64,000 nucleotides of DNA from JBIQJD01 sp044507695. GTDB lineage: Bacteria; Bacteroidota; Ignavibacteria; Ignavibacteriales; Ignavibacteriaceae. Numbering within the stretch: the stretch's first letter is position 1; each line of letters starts with the position of its first letter. Positions 46,048 through 55,177 of this stretch are shown here, piece after piece. A program made the translations under genes and the position numbers. The DNA lies in assembly GCA_044507695.1 (NCBI GenBank), contig JBIQJD010000006.1, positions 124,001-188,000 of the forward strand, given 5' to 3'. The notes under the pieces are model-generated. The model was given only the letters and a program-made list of their open reading frames with translations. It was not told the origin of the DNA and ran no database searches.

Positions 46048-47058
46048 TCAATTAACTTTATAAAAATCGTTTCCCGCAAAAAAAGATTTTATATTATCAG
46101 CAGTTGTATCCATAATTCTTTCAACTGCTTCAACAGAATCAAATGCCATATGCGGAGTTATAATTACATTTTCTCTGCGCAAAAGAATATTTCTTTTTAA
46201 AATTGCTTCAAGATGTTCAACCGAAACATTTTTTGTAAGCATTTGGTTTTCTTCTTTCAGAAGTTCTTCACCTTCAAAAACATCAAGTCCTGCACCACCG
46301 AATATTCCATTTTCAATTGCATAGTATAGTGCTTCAGGATCGATTATTCCGCTGCGTGCTGTATTTATAAACAAAGTGCCCTTTTTAACAAGATGGATAT
46401 TGTTCATATTAATAAGATGATGAGTATGTTTATTATAAGGGCAGTGCAATGTTATTATTCTTGATGAATTTAAAAGCTCTTCCAGGCTTACATATTTAAA
46501 ATCCATCATGGCTGCAAGTACATGGTTCGGACGTGCATCGTAAGCTATAACCTTCATTCCAAAACCTTTTGCCATTTTTATTACATGCGCTCCAATACTT
46601 CCCGCGCCAATTACTCCAAGAGCTTTATCGCGGAGATCAAATCCGCGCAATCCTTCCAATGAAAAATCATTTCTTATCGTTCTTACATACGCTTTGTGAA
46701 GATTCCTTGACAGTGCTAATATCAGTGCGAATGTATGTTCGGCAACAGTATTTTCTCCGTAATATGGAACGTTGCACACAGCAATTTTTTTCTTTGCTGC
46801 AGTTTGAATATCAATATGATTAAAGCCTGTACTTCGTGTGGCAATGAGTTTAAGTCTTTTTGCTTTATTAATTACTTTCTCATTAATCTGGGAATAAATG
46901 AAAGGGGAAATTACATCAACGTTTTTTACTGTATCAGAATTTATTTCAGTTAATGGATCCTGAAAAAATTCGAGGGAAAAATTCTTAGCAAATTTTTTTT
47001 TTAGATAAGATTTTTCCTTGCCTGTAACTTCAAAAAATACAATTGAAATTTTACTCAT
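46048..47058 (-). CDS. D-2-hydroxyacid dehydrogenase (D-lactate dehydrogenase-like)
   Basis: NAD-dependent dehydrogenase of 336 residues reducing a 2-keto acid to its D-hydroxy acid. The N-terminal half contains RSTGFNHIDIQTAAKKKIAVCNVPYYGENTVAEHTFALILALSRN, the Rossmann loop GVIGAGSIGAHV, and the catalytic Arg/Glu/His segments FINTARSGIIDPEAL, GGAGLDVFEGEE and NVIITPHMAFDS. NVPYYGENTVAEHTF points to the fermentative D-lactate dehydrogenase branch. Only 2 bases separate its start from the end of the upstream ABC gene, so it is in the same transcript. Confidence 0.92.
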   Translation of the reverse strand: MSKISIVFFEVTGKEKSYLKKKFAKNFSLEFFQDPLTEINSDTVKNVDVISPFIYSQINEKVINKAKRLKLIATRSTGFNHIDIQTAAKKKIAVCNVPYYGENTVAEHTFALILALSRNLHKAYVRTIRNDFSLEGLRGFDLRDKALGVIGAGSIGAHVIKMAKGFGMKVIAYDARPNHVLAAMMDFKYVSLEELLNSSRIITLHCPYNKHTHHLINMNNIHLVKKGTLFINTARSGIIDPEALYYAIENGIFGGAGLDVFEGEELLKEENQMLTKNVSVEHLEAILKRNILLRRENVIITPHMAFDSVEAVERIMDTTADNIKSFFAGNDFYKVN

Positions 47059-47060
47059 GG

Positions 47061-48809
47061 TTAATTTAGTTCCTCAAGTTCTTTTTCAAGAAGCTGCTTG
47101 TAATGGAGATCGGCATAAATTCCGTTAAGTTCAACAAGTTCATCGTGAGTGCCTTCTTCCGCAATAATTCCGTTATTGATTATGATAATCTTATCAGCAT
47201 CTTTAACTGTTGAGATTCTGTGGCTGATAATAATACTTGTACGGCTGCGCATAAATTCTTTTAAGCTTTTAAGAATTTCTTCTTCAGTATGAGTATCAAC
47301 AGCAGAAAATGAATCATCAAGTATTAATATTTTAGGATCTATTGCAAGTGCGCGGGAAAGACTTGCGCGCTGTTTTTGTCCGCCGGATAAAGTAATTCCT
47401 CTTTCACCAACAATTGTATCAAATCCTTTTGGAAAAGATTCAACATCCTTAGTAAAGTGCGCAATGGCAGCAGCTCTTTCTACAACATCTCTCTTAATCT
47501 CTTTTAAACCGTAAGAAATATTATTTAAAAGTGTATCAGAAAATAAAAACGATTCCTGCTGAACAATACCGATATTTTTCCGCAACACTTCAATTGGAAT
47601 TGTGCGTACATCCTGCCCATCAATTAACAGTGATCCGTCTGTAACATCATACAACCGGGGAATTAGATTTATTAGTGTTGTTTTGCCTGCGCCTGTAAAT
47701 CCCATAATTGCAGTAGTTGAGCCGGATGGAATGCTGAGATTTATATCTTTTAAAATATACGGCAGATTTTCAGAATATCTGAATGAAACATTCTTAAATT
47801 CAATTTCTCCCCGGATTGATTTAATTGAGTAGTTTGTTTTTGGGGAATCATTAATTTCATATGGTTCAGCGTAAATTTTATTTAGCCGTTTCATGCTTGC
47901 TTCAGCCTGCTGAACAATATTTATTACCCAGCCGAAAGCAATAACCGGCCAGATAAGTATTCCGAGATAAAATATGAATGCTACAATTTCACCAAGATCC
48001 ATTGTTCCGTTAATAATCTTGATGCCGCCGATCCAAATTACAATTATGGTTGATAATCCGGTTACAAGAAACAGAACAGGTTGTATCCAGGCCTGGATGC
48101 GCACCATGTTCATATTCTTTTTAAGATAATCTTTACTTAAATCTTTGAACTTATTTATTTCATTATCTTCACGCACATAAGATTTAATTACACGTATGCC
48201 GGAGAAATTTTCCTGCGCTTTTGTTGTAAGTTCAGAAAATTTTTCCTGGATCAGCGTGAACTTTTCATGAATTATTTTGCCGAGTTTATATATCAGAACT
48301 GAAAGGAGCGGAAGCGGCAGAAGAGAATATAATGTAAGGCTCCAATCAATCGAGATCATAATTGAAATTACAATTATCAGCCTGATTCCTGTATCTATTG
48401 AATACATAACAGCAGGGCCGAGAAACATTCTTACAGCATTAATATCATTTGTTGCATGCGCCATTATGTTTCCGGTTGAGTTATTCTGAAAATATCTCAA
48501 AGGAAGTTTTTGAATATGATTCCAGAAATCATAGCGCATATCGTATTCAATTTCACGGGATACAACAATGATTGTTTGCCGGATGAAAAATCTGAATATA
48601 CCTGAGACAAGCGAGAAAACAACTATTAAGGCAGCATAATACAGAAGTGTTTCTGTTGATGTGTGTACCTGAAGTTCATTTATTGCATCTTTTGTAAGAA
48701 GGGGAATATAAACCGCAGCTGCATTTGAAAGGAGAATGAATAATAATCCCCACAAAAGTTTGGATTTATATTTTACAAAATATTTTTTAAGTGAGTAAAG
48801 ATTCCGCAT
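47061..48809 (-). CDS. ABC exporter half-transporter with degenerate Walker B
   Basis: About 582 residues: six membrane helices, then an NBD. Walker A GFTGAGKTT, Q-loop IVQQESFLFSDTL, canonical signature TLSGGQKQRASLSRAL, but Walker B ILILDDSFSAVD has Asp in place of the catalytic Glu; H-loop IISHRIST is intact. It is best paired with the protein at 44205, whose signature is degenerate instead. ATG 48809 is taken as the start; the in-frame TTG two codons before is less likely. A hairpin with a T-run ends only a few bases before this ATG. Confidence 0.92.
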   Translation of the reverse strand: MRNLYSLKKYFVKYKSKLLWGLLFILLSNAAAVYIPLLTKDAINELQVHTSTETLLYYAALIVVFSLVSGIFRFFIRQTIIVVSREIEYDMRYDFWNHIQKLPLRYFQNNSTGNIMAHATNDINAVRMFLGPAVMYSIDTGIRLIIVISIMISIDWSLTLYSLLPLPLLSVLIYKLGKIIHEKFTLIQEKFSELTTKAQENFSGIRVIKSYVREDNEINKFKDLSKDYLKKNMNMVRIQAWIQPVLFLVTGLSTIIVIWIGGIKIINGTMDLGEIVAFIFYLGILIWPVIAFGWVINIVQQAEASMKRLNKIYAEPYEINDSPKTNYSIKSIRGEIEFKNVSFRYSENLPYILKDINLSIPSGSTTAIMGFTGAGKTTLINLIPRLYDVTDGSLLIDGQDVRTIPIEVLRKNIGIVQQESFLFSDTLLNNISYGLKEIKRDVVERAAAIAHFTKDVESFPKGFDTIVGERGITLSGGQKQRASLSRALAIDPKILILDDSFSAVDTHTEEEILKSLKEFMRSRTSIIISHRISTVKDADKIIIINNGIIAEEGTHDELVELNGIYADLHYKQLLEKELEELN

Positions 48810-48810
48810 A

Positions 48811-48844
48811 AACAAAAAAACTCAGATAAATTGCGGCTGAGTTT
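48811..48844 (-). terminator. Hairpin plus T-run abutting the ABC gene start
   Basis: Read on the minus strand: AAACTCAG (48844-48837), an 11-base loop, CTGAGTTT (48825-48818), then TTTTGTT running to the ATG at 48809. It has the form of an intrinsic terminator or attenuator and leaves no room for a normal ribosome-binding site. Confidence 0.55.
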
Positions 48845-48873
48845 AGTTAATAAAAATGAGAAAATTAACCGAG

Positions 48874-48903
48874 TAAAAAATTGAGGAGGAACAAACTCCT
48901 CCT
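48874..48903 (-). terminator. Intrinsic terminator of serS
   Basis: On the minus strand AGGAGGA (48903-48897), loop GTTTGT, TCCTCCT (48890-48884), then CAATTTTTTAC. It lies 8 bases past the serS stop codon. Confidence 0.8.
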
Positions 48904-48910
48904 TCTGCAA

Positions 48911-50191
48911 TTATTCTATTACTTTAAAGCCGGTATATTTTTGAAGCACTTCCGGAACAATAATTTTTCCTTCCGGTGTCTGATAATTTTCCAATATAGA
49001 AACCATCAATCTGCTTGTTGCAAGTCCTGATCCGTTTAAAGTATGAACAAACTCAGGTTTTTTGGTTTGTTCATTTCTGTACCTGATATTTGCACGCCTT
49101 GCCTGGAAATTTTCAAAGTTGCTGCATGAAGAAGCTTCAAGCCAGCGGTTTTCGGCAGGAGACCATGTTTCAATATCATAACACTTTGCCGCAGAAAAGC
49201 TCAAATCACCTGTGCACAGCAGTAAAATTCTGTAAGGAATTTTTAATGCTTTAAGAATATCTTCAGCATCATTAACAAGCGCTTCAAGTTCATCATATGA
49301 AGTTTCAGGTTTTACAAATTTAACCATCTCAACTTTATTAAACTGATGAACGCGCAAAAATCCTTTTGATTCTTTGCCGTAAGAACCGGCCTCACGCCTG
49401 AAGCATGCTGAGTATCCAACAAATTTAACAGGAAGACTGCTTTCATTCAGAATTTCATTCCTGTAATAATTTGTAATTGGTACTTCTGCAGTTGGAACAG
49501 GGAAGAGACCGTCTTTATCAATACTGTACATATCTTCTTCCATCTTTGGAAGCTGTCCTGTTCCTTTCATTGAATCTCTGTTGACAAGAAAAGGAGGAAA
49601 AATTTCCTGATATCCATGATGCTGAAGATGATAATCAAGCATGAAATTAATTAATGATCTTTCAAGTGTAGCTCCTTTTCCAACATAAACCGGAAAACCG
49701 GAGCCAGAGATTTTTGCGCCTCTTTCAAAATCAAGAATGTTCAGCTTCTTTCCAAGTTCAATATGATCAAACAGTTTACCGTTTTCATATTTAAATGAAA
49801 AACCATCCGGCACCCATTGCCTAACCTCAACATTATCTTCTGCACTTTTGCCAACAGGAACAGATGAGTGAGGTATATTGGGAATGTACATCAGGATTTC
49901 ATCAAGTTCATCTTCAACAGTTTTTAATTGTGAATCGAGATGAGTTATTTCATCGGACACTCTTTTCATTTCAGCAAGAACAGAGGTTACATCCTGACCT
50001 GCTTTTTTCATCTGTGGAATTTGAGAAGAAACCACGTTCCGTTTTGATTTCAATTCATCTGTCTGAACGATAAGTTCTCTTCTTTGTTCATCAAGTTTCA
50101 GAATTTCATCTACCCTGCTTTTTTCATTCTTGTTTTCAATCCCCTTTTTAACTGTTTCGGGATTTTCACGAATAAATTTCAAATCTAACAT
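48911..50191 (-). CDS. serS: Seryl-tRNA synthetase
   Basis: Class II synthetase charging tRNA-Ser; 426 residues as usual. N-terminal tRNA-binding coiled coil (MLDLKFIRENPETVKKGIENKN through about residue 105), then the catalytic core: TAEVPITNYYRNEIL (TxE serine-binding loop), motif 2 CFRREAGSYGKESKGFLRVHQFNKVEMVKF, and motif 3 LNGSGLATSRLMVSILENYQ. The gene follows leuS with 57 bases between and ends in a clear terminator. Confidence 0.98.
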   Translation of the reverse strand: MLDLKFIRENPETVKKGIENKNEKSRVDEILKLDEQRRELIVQTDELKSKRNVVSSQIPQMKKAGQDVTSVLAEMKRVSDEITHLDSQLKTVEDELDEILMYIPNIPHSSVPVGKSAEDNVEVRQWVPDGFSFKYENGKLFDHIELGKKLNILDFERGAKISGSGFPVYVGKGATLERSLINFMLDYHLQHHGYQEIFPPFLVNRDSMKGTGQLPKMEEDMYSIDKDGLFPVPTAEVPITNYYRNEILNESSLPVKFVGYSACFRREAGSYGKESKGFLRVHQFNKVEMVKFVKPETSYDELEALVNDAEDILKALKIPYRILLLCTGDLSFSAAKCYDIETWSPAENRWLEASSCSNFENFQARRANIRYRNEQTKKPEFVHTLNGSGLATSRLMVSILENYQTPEGKIIVPEVLQKYTGFKVIE

Positions 50192-50248
50192 TAACTTATT
50201 TTCTCCGTTAATTATCCGTTGAATTCACGGATAAAATTTTCATTAATT

Positions 50249-52705
50249 TTATTTTACAACGATGTTATAAATTTTATTCTTAACAAATATTTCTTTTACG
50301 ATCGTTTTACCTTCAATGTGTTTTGTAACCTTATCACTTTTAAGCAGGAGAGATTTTACAAATTCCTGATCACTATTTGCTGCAGCCTGAATTGTATCTC
50401 TCAATTTTCCATTTACCTGGATTGCAATATTTACAGTCTCTTTTATGAGCGCTTTTTCATCAACTGTGTACCATACAGGATTTTCAAATAATGTTTCGGT
50501 ATTTCCTGCAAGCTGCCAGCATTCTTCTCCAAGATGAGGAGCAACAGGAGCGAGCATAACAGCAAATCTATTTAAAACAAATTTCTGAATTTCAGGTGAA
50601 CATTTTTCAATATTTTTATTCACTTCATTCAGCAGTTCCATCAACGCTGCAATTGCGGTGTTAAATCTGAAGTTATTAATCTCTTCTTCATATTTGTTAA
50701 GAGATTCATTTACTTTTTTATAGAGAGACTTTTCCTCAGCAGATAATTTATCTATATCATATTTATCGGCGGGATTTTCATTTTTAACAGTTTCAGATAA
50801 TCTGCTGAATAAATCATATGTGCGCTGAACAAATCTATCTGTTCCTGCAATGCCTTTATCGCTCCAATCTCCTCCTTGTTCATACGGTCCCATGAACATC
50901 AGGTACAAACGGAAAACATCAGATCCATACTCCTTTGTGAACTCATCAGGATTTACAACATTGCCTTTTGATTTAGACATTTTTGCACCCTGGTTTGTAA
51001 TTGTTCCCTGGTGAATCAGATTTTGAAACGGTTCATCAGAAGATGCATAACCAATATCTCTTAAAAACTTATGAATAAATCTTGCATAAAGTAAGTGCAT
51101 AGTTGCATGTTCAGCACCGCCAACATACATATCAACCGGAATCCATTTCTCTGCAAGTGTTTTATCAAACGGCTGATTATCAATATGCGGATTAAGATAG
51201 CGGAAATAATACCATGATGAATCAACAAACGTATCCATCGTATCGGGATCGCGCTTAGCATCACTTCCGCATTTGGGACAATTAACATTTATAAAATCTT
51301 TATTCGTTGTTAAAGGTGATTCCCCCGCCGGTTTAAATTCAACTTCATAGGGAAGCTTAACGGGAAGAGCTTTTTCTTCAACCGGAACTTCACCGCACTG
51401 CGGGCAGTGAATAATCGGAATTGGGGTTCCCCAATATCTCTGCCGGGAAATCAGCCAATCTCTTAACCGGTAGTTAACCTTTTTCTTTCCTATTCCTTTT
51501 TCTTCCAGCCATTCAATAATTTTTTTCTTTGCATCTTCAACATATAATCCGTTAAGGAAATCACTGTTTATTGCAGGCCCATCTTCAGTATATGCTTTGC
51601 CGTTAAAATCTGCCGGCGGCTGAACTGTTCTTACAATTGGCAGATTAAATTTTTCCGCAAATTCCCAATCGCGTTCATCCTGCCCGGGAACAGCCATTAT
51701 TGCGCCTGTGCCGTATGTTGTTAAAACATAATCTGCAATCCATACCGGAATTTTTTTACCGTTAACAGGATTTATTGCAAAGGCTCCGGTGTTAACGCCT
51801 GTTTTTTCTTTAATAGTAGATGTTCTGTCAATTTCAGTCATTGATTTTATAGAATCACGGTAATCACTAATCGCTGATTTAAATTCATCTGTAGTTATTT
51901 CATCTACCAGAGAATGTTCCGGAGCCAGAACCATATACGTTGCGCCGAATAAAGTATCAGGCCTTGTGGTGAAAACTTTTATCTCCCTATTACTACCATC
52001 AATCTTAAAAGAAATTTCTGCGCCTGTGCTTTTGCCGATCCAGTTTCTCTGCATCAGCTTTGTTTTTTCCGGCCAGTTGATTGTATCCAAACCGCTTAAT
52101 AATTCTTCTGCGTAATCTGTAATTTTAAAAAACCATTGGGTAAGATTTTTCTGAATTACAACCGCACCGCACCTTTCACAAGTTCCGTCTGCCTGAACCT
52201 GTTCATTTGCTAAAACCGTTTGATCATTCGGACACCAGTTAACAGGTGCGTTTTTTCTGTACGCTAATCCTTTTTTATAAAGTTCTAAAAACAGCCACTG
52301 ATTCCATTTATAATATTCAGGTACGCATGTCATCAATTCTGCATTCCAATCATACATACAGCCGATGCGTTTAAGCTGTGTACGAATGTCATCAATGTTT
52401 TTCATCGTACTGTCTTGCGGATGTATACCGGTTTTTATTGCATAATTTTCAGCCGGAAGCCCAAAAGCATCATAGCCCATCGGCTCAAAAACATTATAAC
52501 CTTTAAGTTTTTTAAATCTTGCCCAGGTGTCTGTTGGTCCGTAATTATACCAATGCCCGCAGTGTAGTTTCGCACCAGACGGATATATGAACATCACAAG
52601 GCAGTATAATTTATTTTCAGTTGAGTTGAAATCAGTTTTGTAAACCTTATTTTCTTCCCAGTATTTTTGCCATTTGGATTCTATTTCATTAGCCGGATAT
52701 CTCAT
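50249..52705 (-). CDS. leuS: Leucyl-tRNA synthetase
   Basis: Class I synthetase charging tRNA-Leu; 818 residues, the bacterial size. The HIGH motif appears as LHCGHW in FIYPSGAKLHCGHWYNYGPTDTWARF, the KMSKS loop as GAKMSKSKGNVVNPDEF, and the CP1 editing domain is present (TTRPDTLFGATYMVLAPEH, YGTGAIMAVPGQDERDWEFA with the conserved Asp). Zinc-ribbon-like pairs CPNDQT...CERCGA and CPQCGE...CPKCGSDAKRD flank the core. A well-formed promoter is found 42 bases upstream. Confidence 0.97.
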   Translation of the reverse strand: MRYPANEIESKWQKYWEENKVYKTDFNSTENKLYCLVMFIYPSGAKLHCGHWYNYGPTDTWARFKKLKGYNVFEPMGYDAFGLPAENYAIKTGIHPQDSTMKNIDDIRTQLKRIGCMYDWNAELMTCVPEYYKWNQWLFLELYKKGLAYRKNAPVNWCPNDQTVLANEQVQADGTCERCGAVVIQKNLTQWFFKITDYAEELLSGLDTINWPEKTKLMQRNWIGKSTGAEISFKIDGSNREIKVFTTRPDTLFGATYMVLAPEHSLVDEITTDEFKSAISDYRDSIKSMTEIDRTSTIKEKTGVNTGAFAINPVNGKKIPVWIADYVLTTYGTGAIMAVPGQDERDWEFAEKFNLPIVRTVQPPADFNGKAYTEDGPAINSDFLNGLYVEDAKKKIIEWLEEKGIGKKKVNYRLRDWLISRQRYWGTPIPIIHCPQCGEVPVEEKALPVKLPYEVEFKPAGESPLTTNKDFINVNCPKCGSDAKRDPDTMDTFVDSSWYYFRYLNPHIDNQPFDKTLAEKWIPVDMYVGGAEHATMHLLYARFIHKFLRDIGYASSDEPFQNLIHQGTITNQGAKMSKSKGNVVNPDEFTKEYGSDVFRLYLMFMGPYEQGGDWSDKGIAGTDRFVQRTYDLFSRLSETVKNENPADKYDIDKLSAEEKSLYKKVNESLNKYEEEINNFRFNTAIAALMELLNEVNKNIEKCSPEIQKFVLNRFAVMLAPVAPHLGEECWQLAGNTETLFENPVWYTVDEKALIKETVNIAIQVNGKLRDTIQAAANSDQEFVKSLLLKSDKVTKHIEGKTIVKEIFVKNKIYNIVVK

Positions 52706-52746
52706 ATCTCAATTCAATAGTTGTAAAAAGAAATTAAAAGTGAGCG

Positions 52747-52777
52747 CAAATTTACCCAAATCGGCAGGCAATTCAAA
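52747..52777 (-). promoter_or_regulatory. Bacteroidota-type promoter for leuS
   Basis: On the minus strand TTTG (52777-52774), a 19-base spacer, then TAAATTTG (52754-52747): a full match to TTTG-N19-TAnnTTTG. The start of transcription would fall about 35 bases before the leuS ATG. Confidence 0.65.
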
Positions 52778-52930
52778 TTTTAACGTGAAAGTAAAAGACG
52801 GGTAATTTTAAAAGGTAATTTTATGCAGAAGAATTATCAATAAGTATAATTTCATTGTAGATGAACAAATTTTGAAAAGTTTTTTTAATACAATTTTTAT
52901 TGTTAAAAACATTTGCGGCTGAATTATTTA

Positions 52931-52938
52931 TATATTTG
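52931..52938 (+). promoter_or_regulatory. Possible -7 element for lysA
   Basis: TATATTTG 31 bases before the lysA ATG fits TAnnTTTG. The nearest upstream TTTG (52912-52915) gives a 15-base spacer, shorter than the usual 19-20, so only the -7 part is convincing. Confidence 0.4.
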
Positions 52939-52969
52939 CAAACCAAAATCAATCACGGAGTTTTATTAA

Positions 52970-54229
52970 ATGGCATCTCAGTTTATTTACAGAAATGATG
53001 AACTTTATTGTGAACAAGTTAAAATTGAAGATATAATAAACAAGGTTGGTTCGCCTGTTTATATTTACAGTAAGAAAGCCGTGCTTGATGCCTATCGTAA
53101 TTTTGAAGCTGCGTTTGCCGGGATTGATCATCTCGTTTGTTATTCAATGAAAGCTAATTCAAATTTAACAATTGCTAAAATGCTTGTTAATGAAGGATGC
53201 GGATTGGATTGTTACTCCGGCGGTGAATTTTATAAAGCATTAAAAACCGAAATCGATCCGAAGAAAATTGTTTTTGCCGGAGTTGGAAAAACTGAAGAAG
53301 AAATCCGTATGGTTCTGGAACATGATGTGCTTATGCTTAAAGCTGAATCCCGCAGCGAGATGAAAAAGATTAATGAAATTGCAGGTCAGTTAGGTAAAAA
53401 AGCAAATATTGGTATCAGAATAAATCCGGATGTTGATCCTAAAACTCATCCTTATATTTCAACAGGTTTATCAGAAAATAAATTCGGTATTGATTCTTCA
53501 CTCGCCTTTGATGCTTTCAACCTCGCTCAATCTTTACCAAATTTAAATATAGTAGGACTTGATACTCACATCGGTTCTCAGATTACGGATATTGAGCCGT
53601 TCATTGAAACTGCTGTGAGACTTGCGGTAATGACTCTTGAATTAAAGCAGGCGGGATTCAACATTGAACATCTTGATATTGGCGGTGGATTGGGAATAAC
53701 ATACAAGGATGAAAAAATTTCCACACCAAAAGAGTTTGCAGATGCATTAATTTCTAAATTGAAAATTACCAACTGCAAAATTATTCTTGAACCGGGAAGA
53801 TATTTTGTGGGAAATGCCGGAATTATGGTTACAAAAGTTTTGTATACAAAAAAACACAAGCAGAAAAATTTTCTTATTGTAGATGCCGGAATGAATGATC
53901 TTATACGCCCCAGCCTGTATGATGCTTATCATAAAATCCAATGTGTAAAATTAAAGAAAGAACCATCGATCATTGCTGACATTGTTGGGCCTGTTTGTGA
54001 ATCAAGTGATTTCTTTGCGCGGAACAGGGAAATATGTAACTGCAAACAAGGTGATTTGCTGGCTGTTATGTCTGCGGGTGCTTACACTTCTGTTATGGCA
54101 TCAAATTATAATTCAAGATTAAGACTTCCCGAAATAATAGTAGACAAAGATAAATTTTATGTTGCGCGTGAAAGAGAAAGCTTTGAAGATCTGATAAGAA
54201 ATGAAAGAATAGTTGATGAAATTATCTGA
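52970..54229 (+). CDS. lysA: Diaminopimelate decarboxylase
   Basis: PLP enzyme converting meso-diaminopimelate to L-lysine, the last step of lysine synthesis. 419 residues, fold type III. The PLP lysine is K61 in CYSMKANSNLTIAK; LDIGGGLGITYKDE is the glycine loop that holds the phosphate; LEPGRYFVGNAG and VGPVCESSDFFARNRE carry substrate-binding residues including the active-site Cys. YDAYHKIQ follows the usual pattern. It is 223 bases upstream of the GntR gene and has its own candidate promoter, so it is probably not part of that operon, though the shared diamino acid theme is noteworthy. Confidence 0.95.
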   Translation: MASQFIYRNDELYCEQVKIEDIINKVGSPVYIYSKKAVLDAYRNFEAAFAGIDHLVCYSMKANSNLTIAKMLVNEGCGLDCYSGGEFYKALKTEIDPKKIVFAGVGKTEEEIRMVLEHDVLMLKAESRSEMKKINEIAGQLGKKANIGIRINPDVDPKTHPYISTGLSENKFGIDSSLAFDAFNLAQSLPNLNIVGLDTHIGSQITDIEPFIETAVRLAVMTLELKQAGFNIEHLDIGGGLGITYKDEKISTPKEFADALISKLKITNCKIILEPGRYFVGNAGIMVTKVLYTKKHKQKNFLIVDAGMNDLIRPSLYDAYHKIQCVKLKKEPSIIADIVGPVCESSDFFARNREICNCKQGDLLAVMSAGAYTSVMASNYNSRLRLPEIIVDKDKFYVARERESFEDLIRNERIVDEII

Positions 54230-54412
54230 CCTGACTTTTTCTATTATAATTAATCTAATAGGATTTTAGTAAGTATATTATTTTGAAGTGAAACTTTTTT
54301 AAGTTTCTGATTATACCGGATCTTAGCACATCATTATCGCGAATCCCGCCGATGCACTAACTTATATAGAATATCAATTTTGTTTTCTGAAAAAACTGTT
54401 ATAAGTTTCGAA

Positions 54413-54434
54413 TGTATATTGTATACATTATACA
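54413..54434. promoter_or_regulatory. Palindromic operator before the GntR/FCD regulator
   Basis: A 22-base palindrome with two mismatched base pairs; its central 20 bases are GTATATTGTATACATTATAC (54414-54433) around a perfect GTATAC. FCD-type GntR regulators often bind TTGTATACAA-like sites. It lies 19 bases before the regulator's ATG, suiting autorepression. Confidence 0.6.
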
Positions 54435-54452
54435 GTATCTGAAAGGGGAATA

Positions 54453-55139
54453 ATGATTCAGCAGCATGAAAAAAACTTACTTGCCTTAGACCCGGGGGAA
54501 TTAAAACCACTCAGAGAAAGAATTGCACAATCCATTCGTGATGCGATAATTACAGGAAAATTAAAACCGGCAGAAAGACTTCTTGAACCAGAAGTGGCAG
54601 GTAATCTTGGAATCAGCCGGACCCCTCTGCGTGAAGCTTTTCTGCAGCTTGAGAAAGAAGGATTCTTAAAAGTTTTACCGCGTAAAGGAGCAGTTGTTAC
54701 CGAGCTGTCTCTTAAAGATGCCGAAGAAACATATCTTATAAAATCTACACTTGAAGTTCTGGCTGGTAAACTTGTCGCTAAAAATATATCTGCTTCAGTA
54801 TTAACCCAACTGAAATATTTAAACAATAAAATGCGCAGAATTGCTGGGTCAGAAAAAAAAGATTATAAGCAGTTTTTAGAATTGAATGCACAATTTCATA
54901 AACTGGTTTATCAGGCATCAGGCAGTGAAAAATTGTGCAGAATTATTGAACTATTCAGAAATCAGACATTAAGATATAATTATATTTATTTATCCATCCT
55001 TTCACACTTCAAATCATCAGTTGATGAACATGATAAACTGATTAAGCAGCTTGAATTAAAAAACAGTGCCGGTGTTGAAAGAGTAATCAAGCAGCATTCC
55101 GGTGCTGCCTGCAAATCTTTATATGAATATTTAAAATGA
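54453..55139 (+). CDS. GntR-family transcriptional regulator with FCD domain
   Basis: A 228-residue FadR-subfamily regulator. The winged helix is at residues about 15-80 (PLRERIAQSIRDAIITGKLKPAERLLEPEVAGNLGISRTPLREAFLQLEKEGFLKVLPRKGAVVTE) and the FCD ligand-binding domain follows (ETYLIKSTLEVLAGKLVAKNI...FLELNAQFHKLVYQASGSEKL...HDKLIKQLELKNSAGVERVIKQH), with histidines placed as in metal-dependent FCD effectors. FCD domains usually bind carboxylic or amino acids, so it likely senses a substrate or product of the downstream genes, which start 38 bases on. GGGG precedes the ATG. Confidence 0.93.
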   Translation: MIQQHEKNLLALDPGELKPLRERIAQSIRDAIITGKLKPAERLLEPEVAGNLGISRTPLREAFLQLEKEGFLKVLPRKGAVVTELSLKDAEETYLIKSTLEVLAGKLVAKNISASVLTQLKYLNNKMRRIAGSEKKDYKQFLELNAQFHKLVYQASGSEKLCRIIELFRNQTLRYNYIYLSILSHFKSSVDEHDKLIKQLELKNSAGVERVIKQHSGAACKSLYEYLK

Positions 55140-55177
55140 GATTAACAGGTTAATCCAAAAAAATTTATGGGGAATAA

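Noticed and set aside
50212..50234. Inverted repeat TTATCCGT/ACGGATAA between leuS and serS as a terminator
   Set aside because: An 8-bp stem exists, but no T-run follows on the minus strand, and serS probably continues the leuS transcript.
54230..54452. Cobalamin riboswitch upstream of the B12 cluster
   Set aside because: No B12-box-like GCCACTG segment or multi-stem leader is visible; the region contains the GntR palindrome instead.
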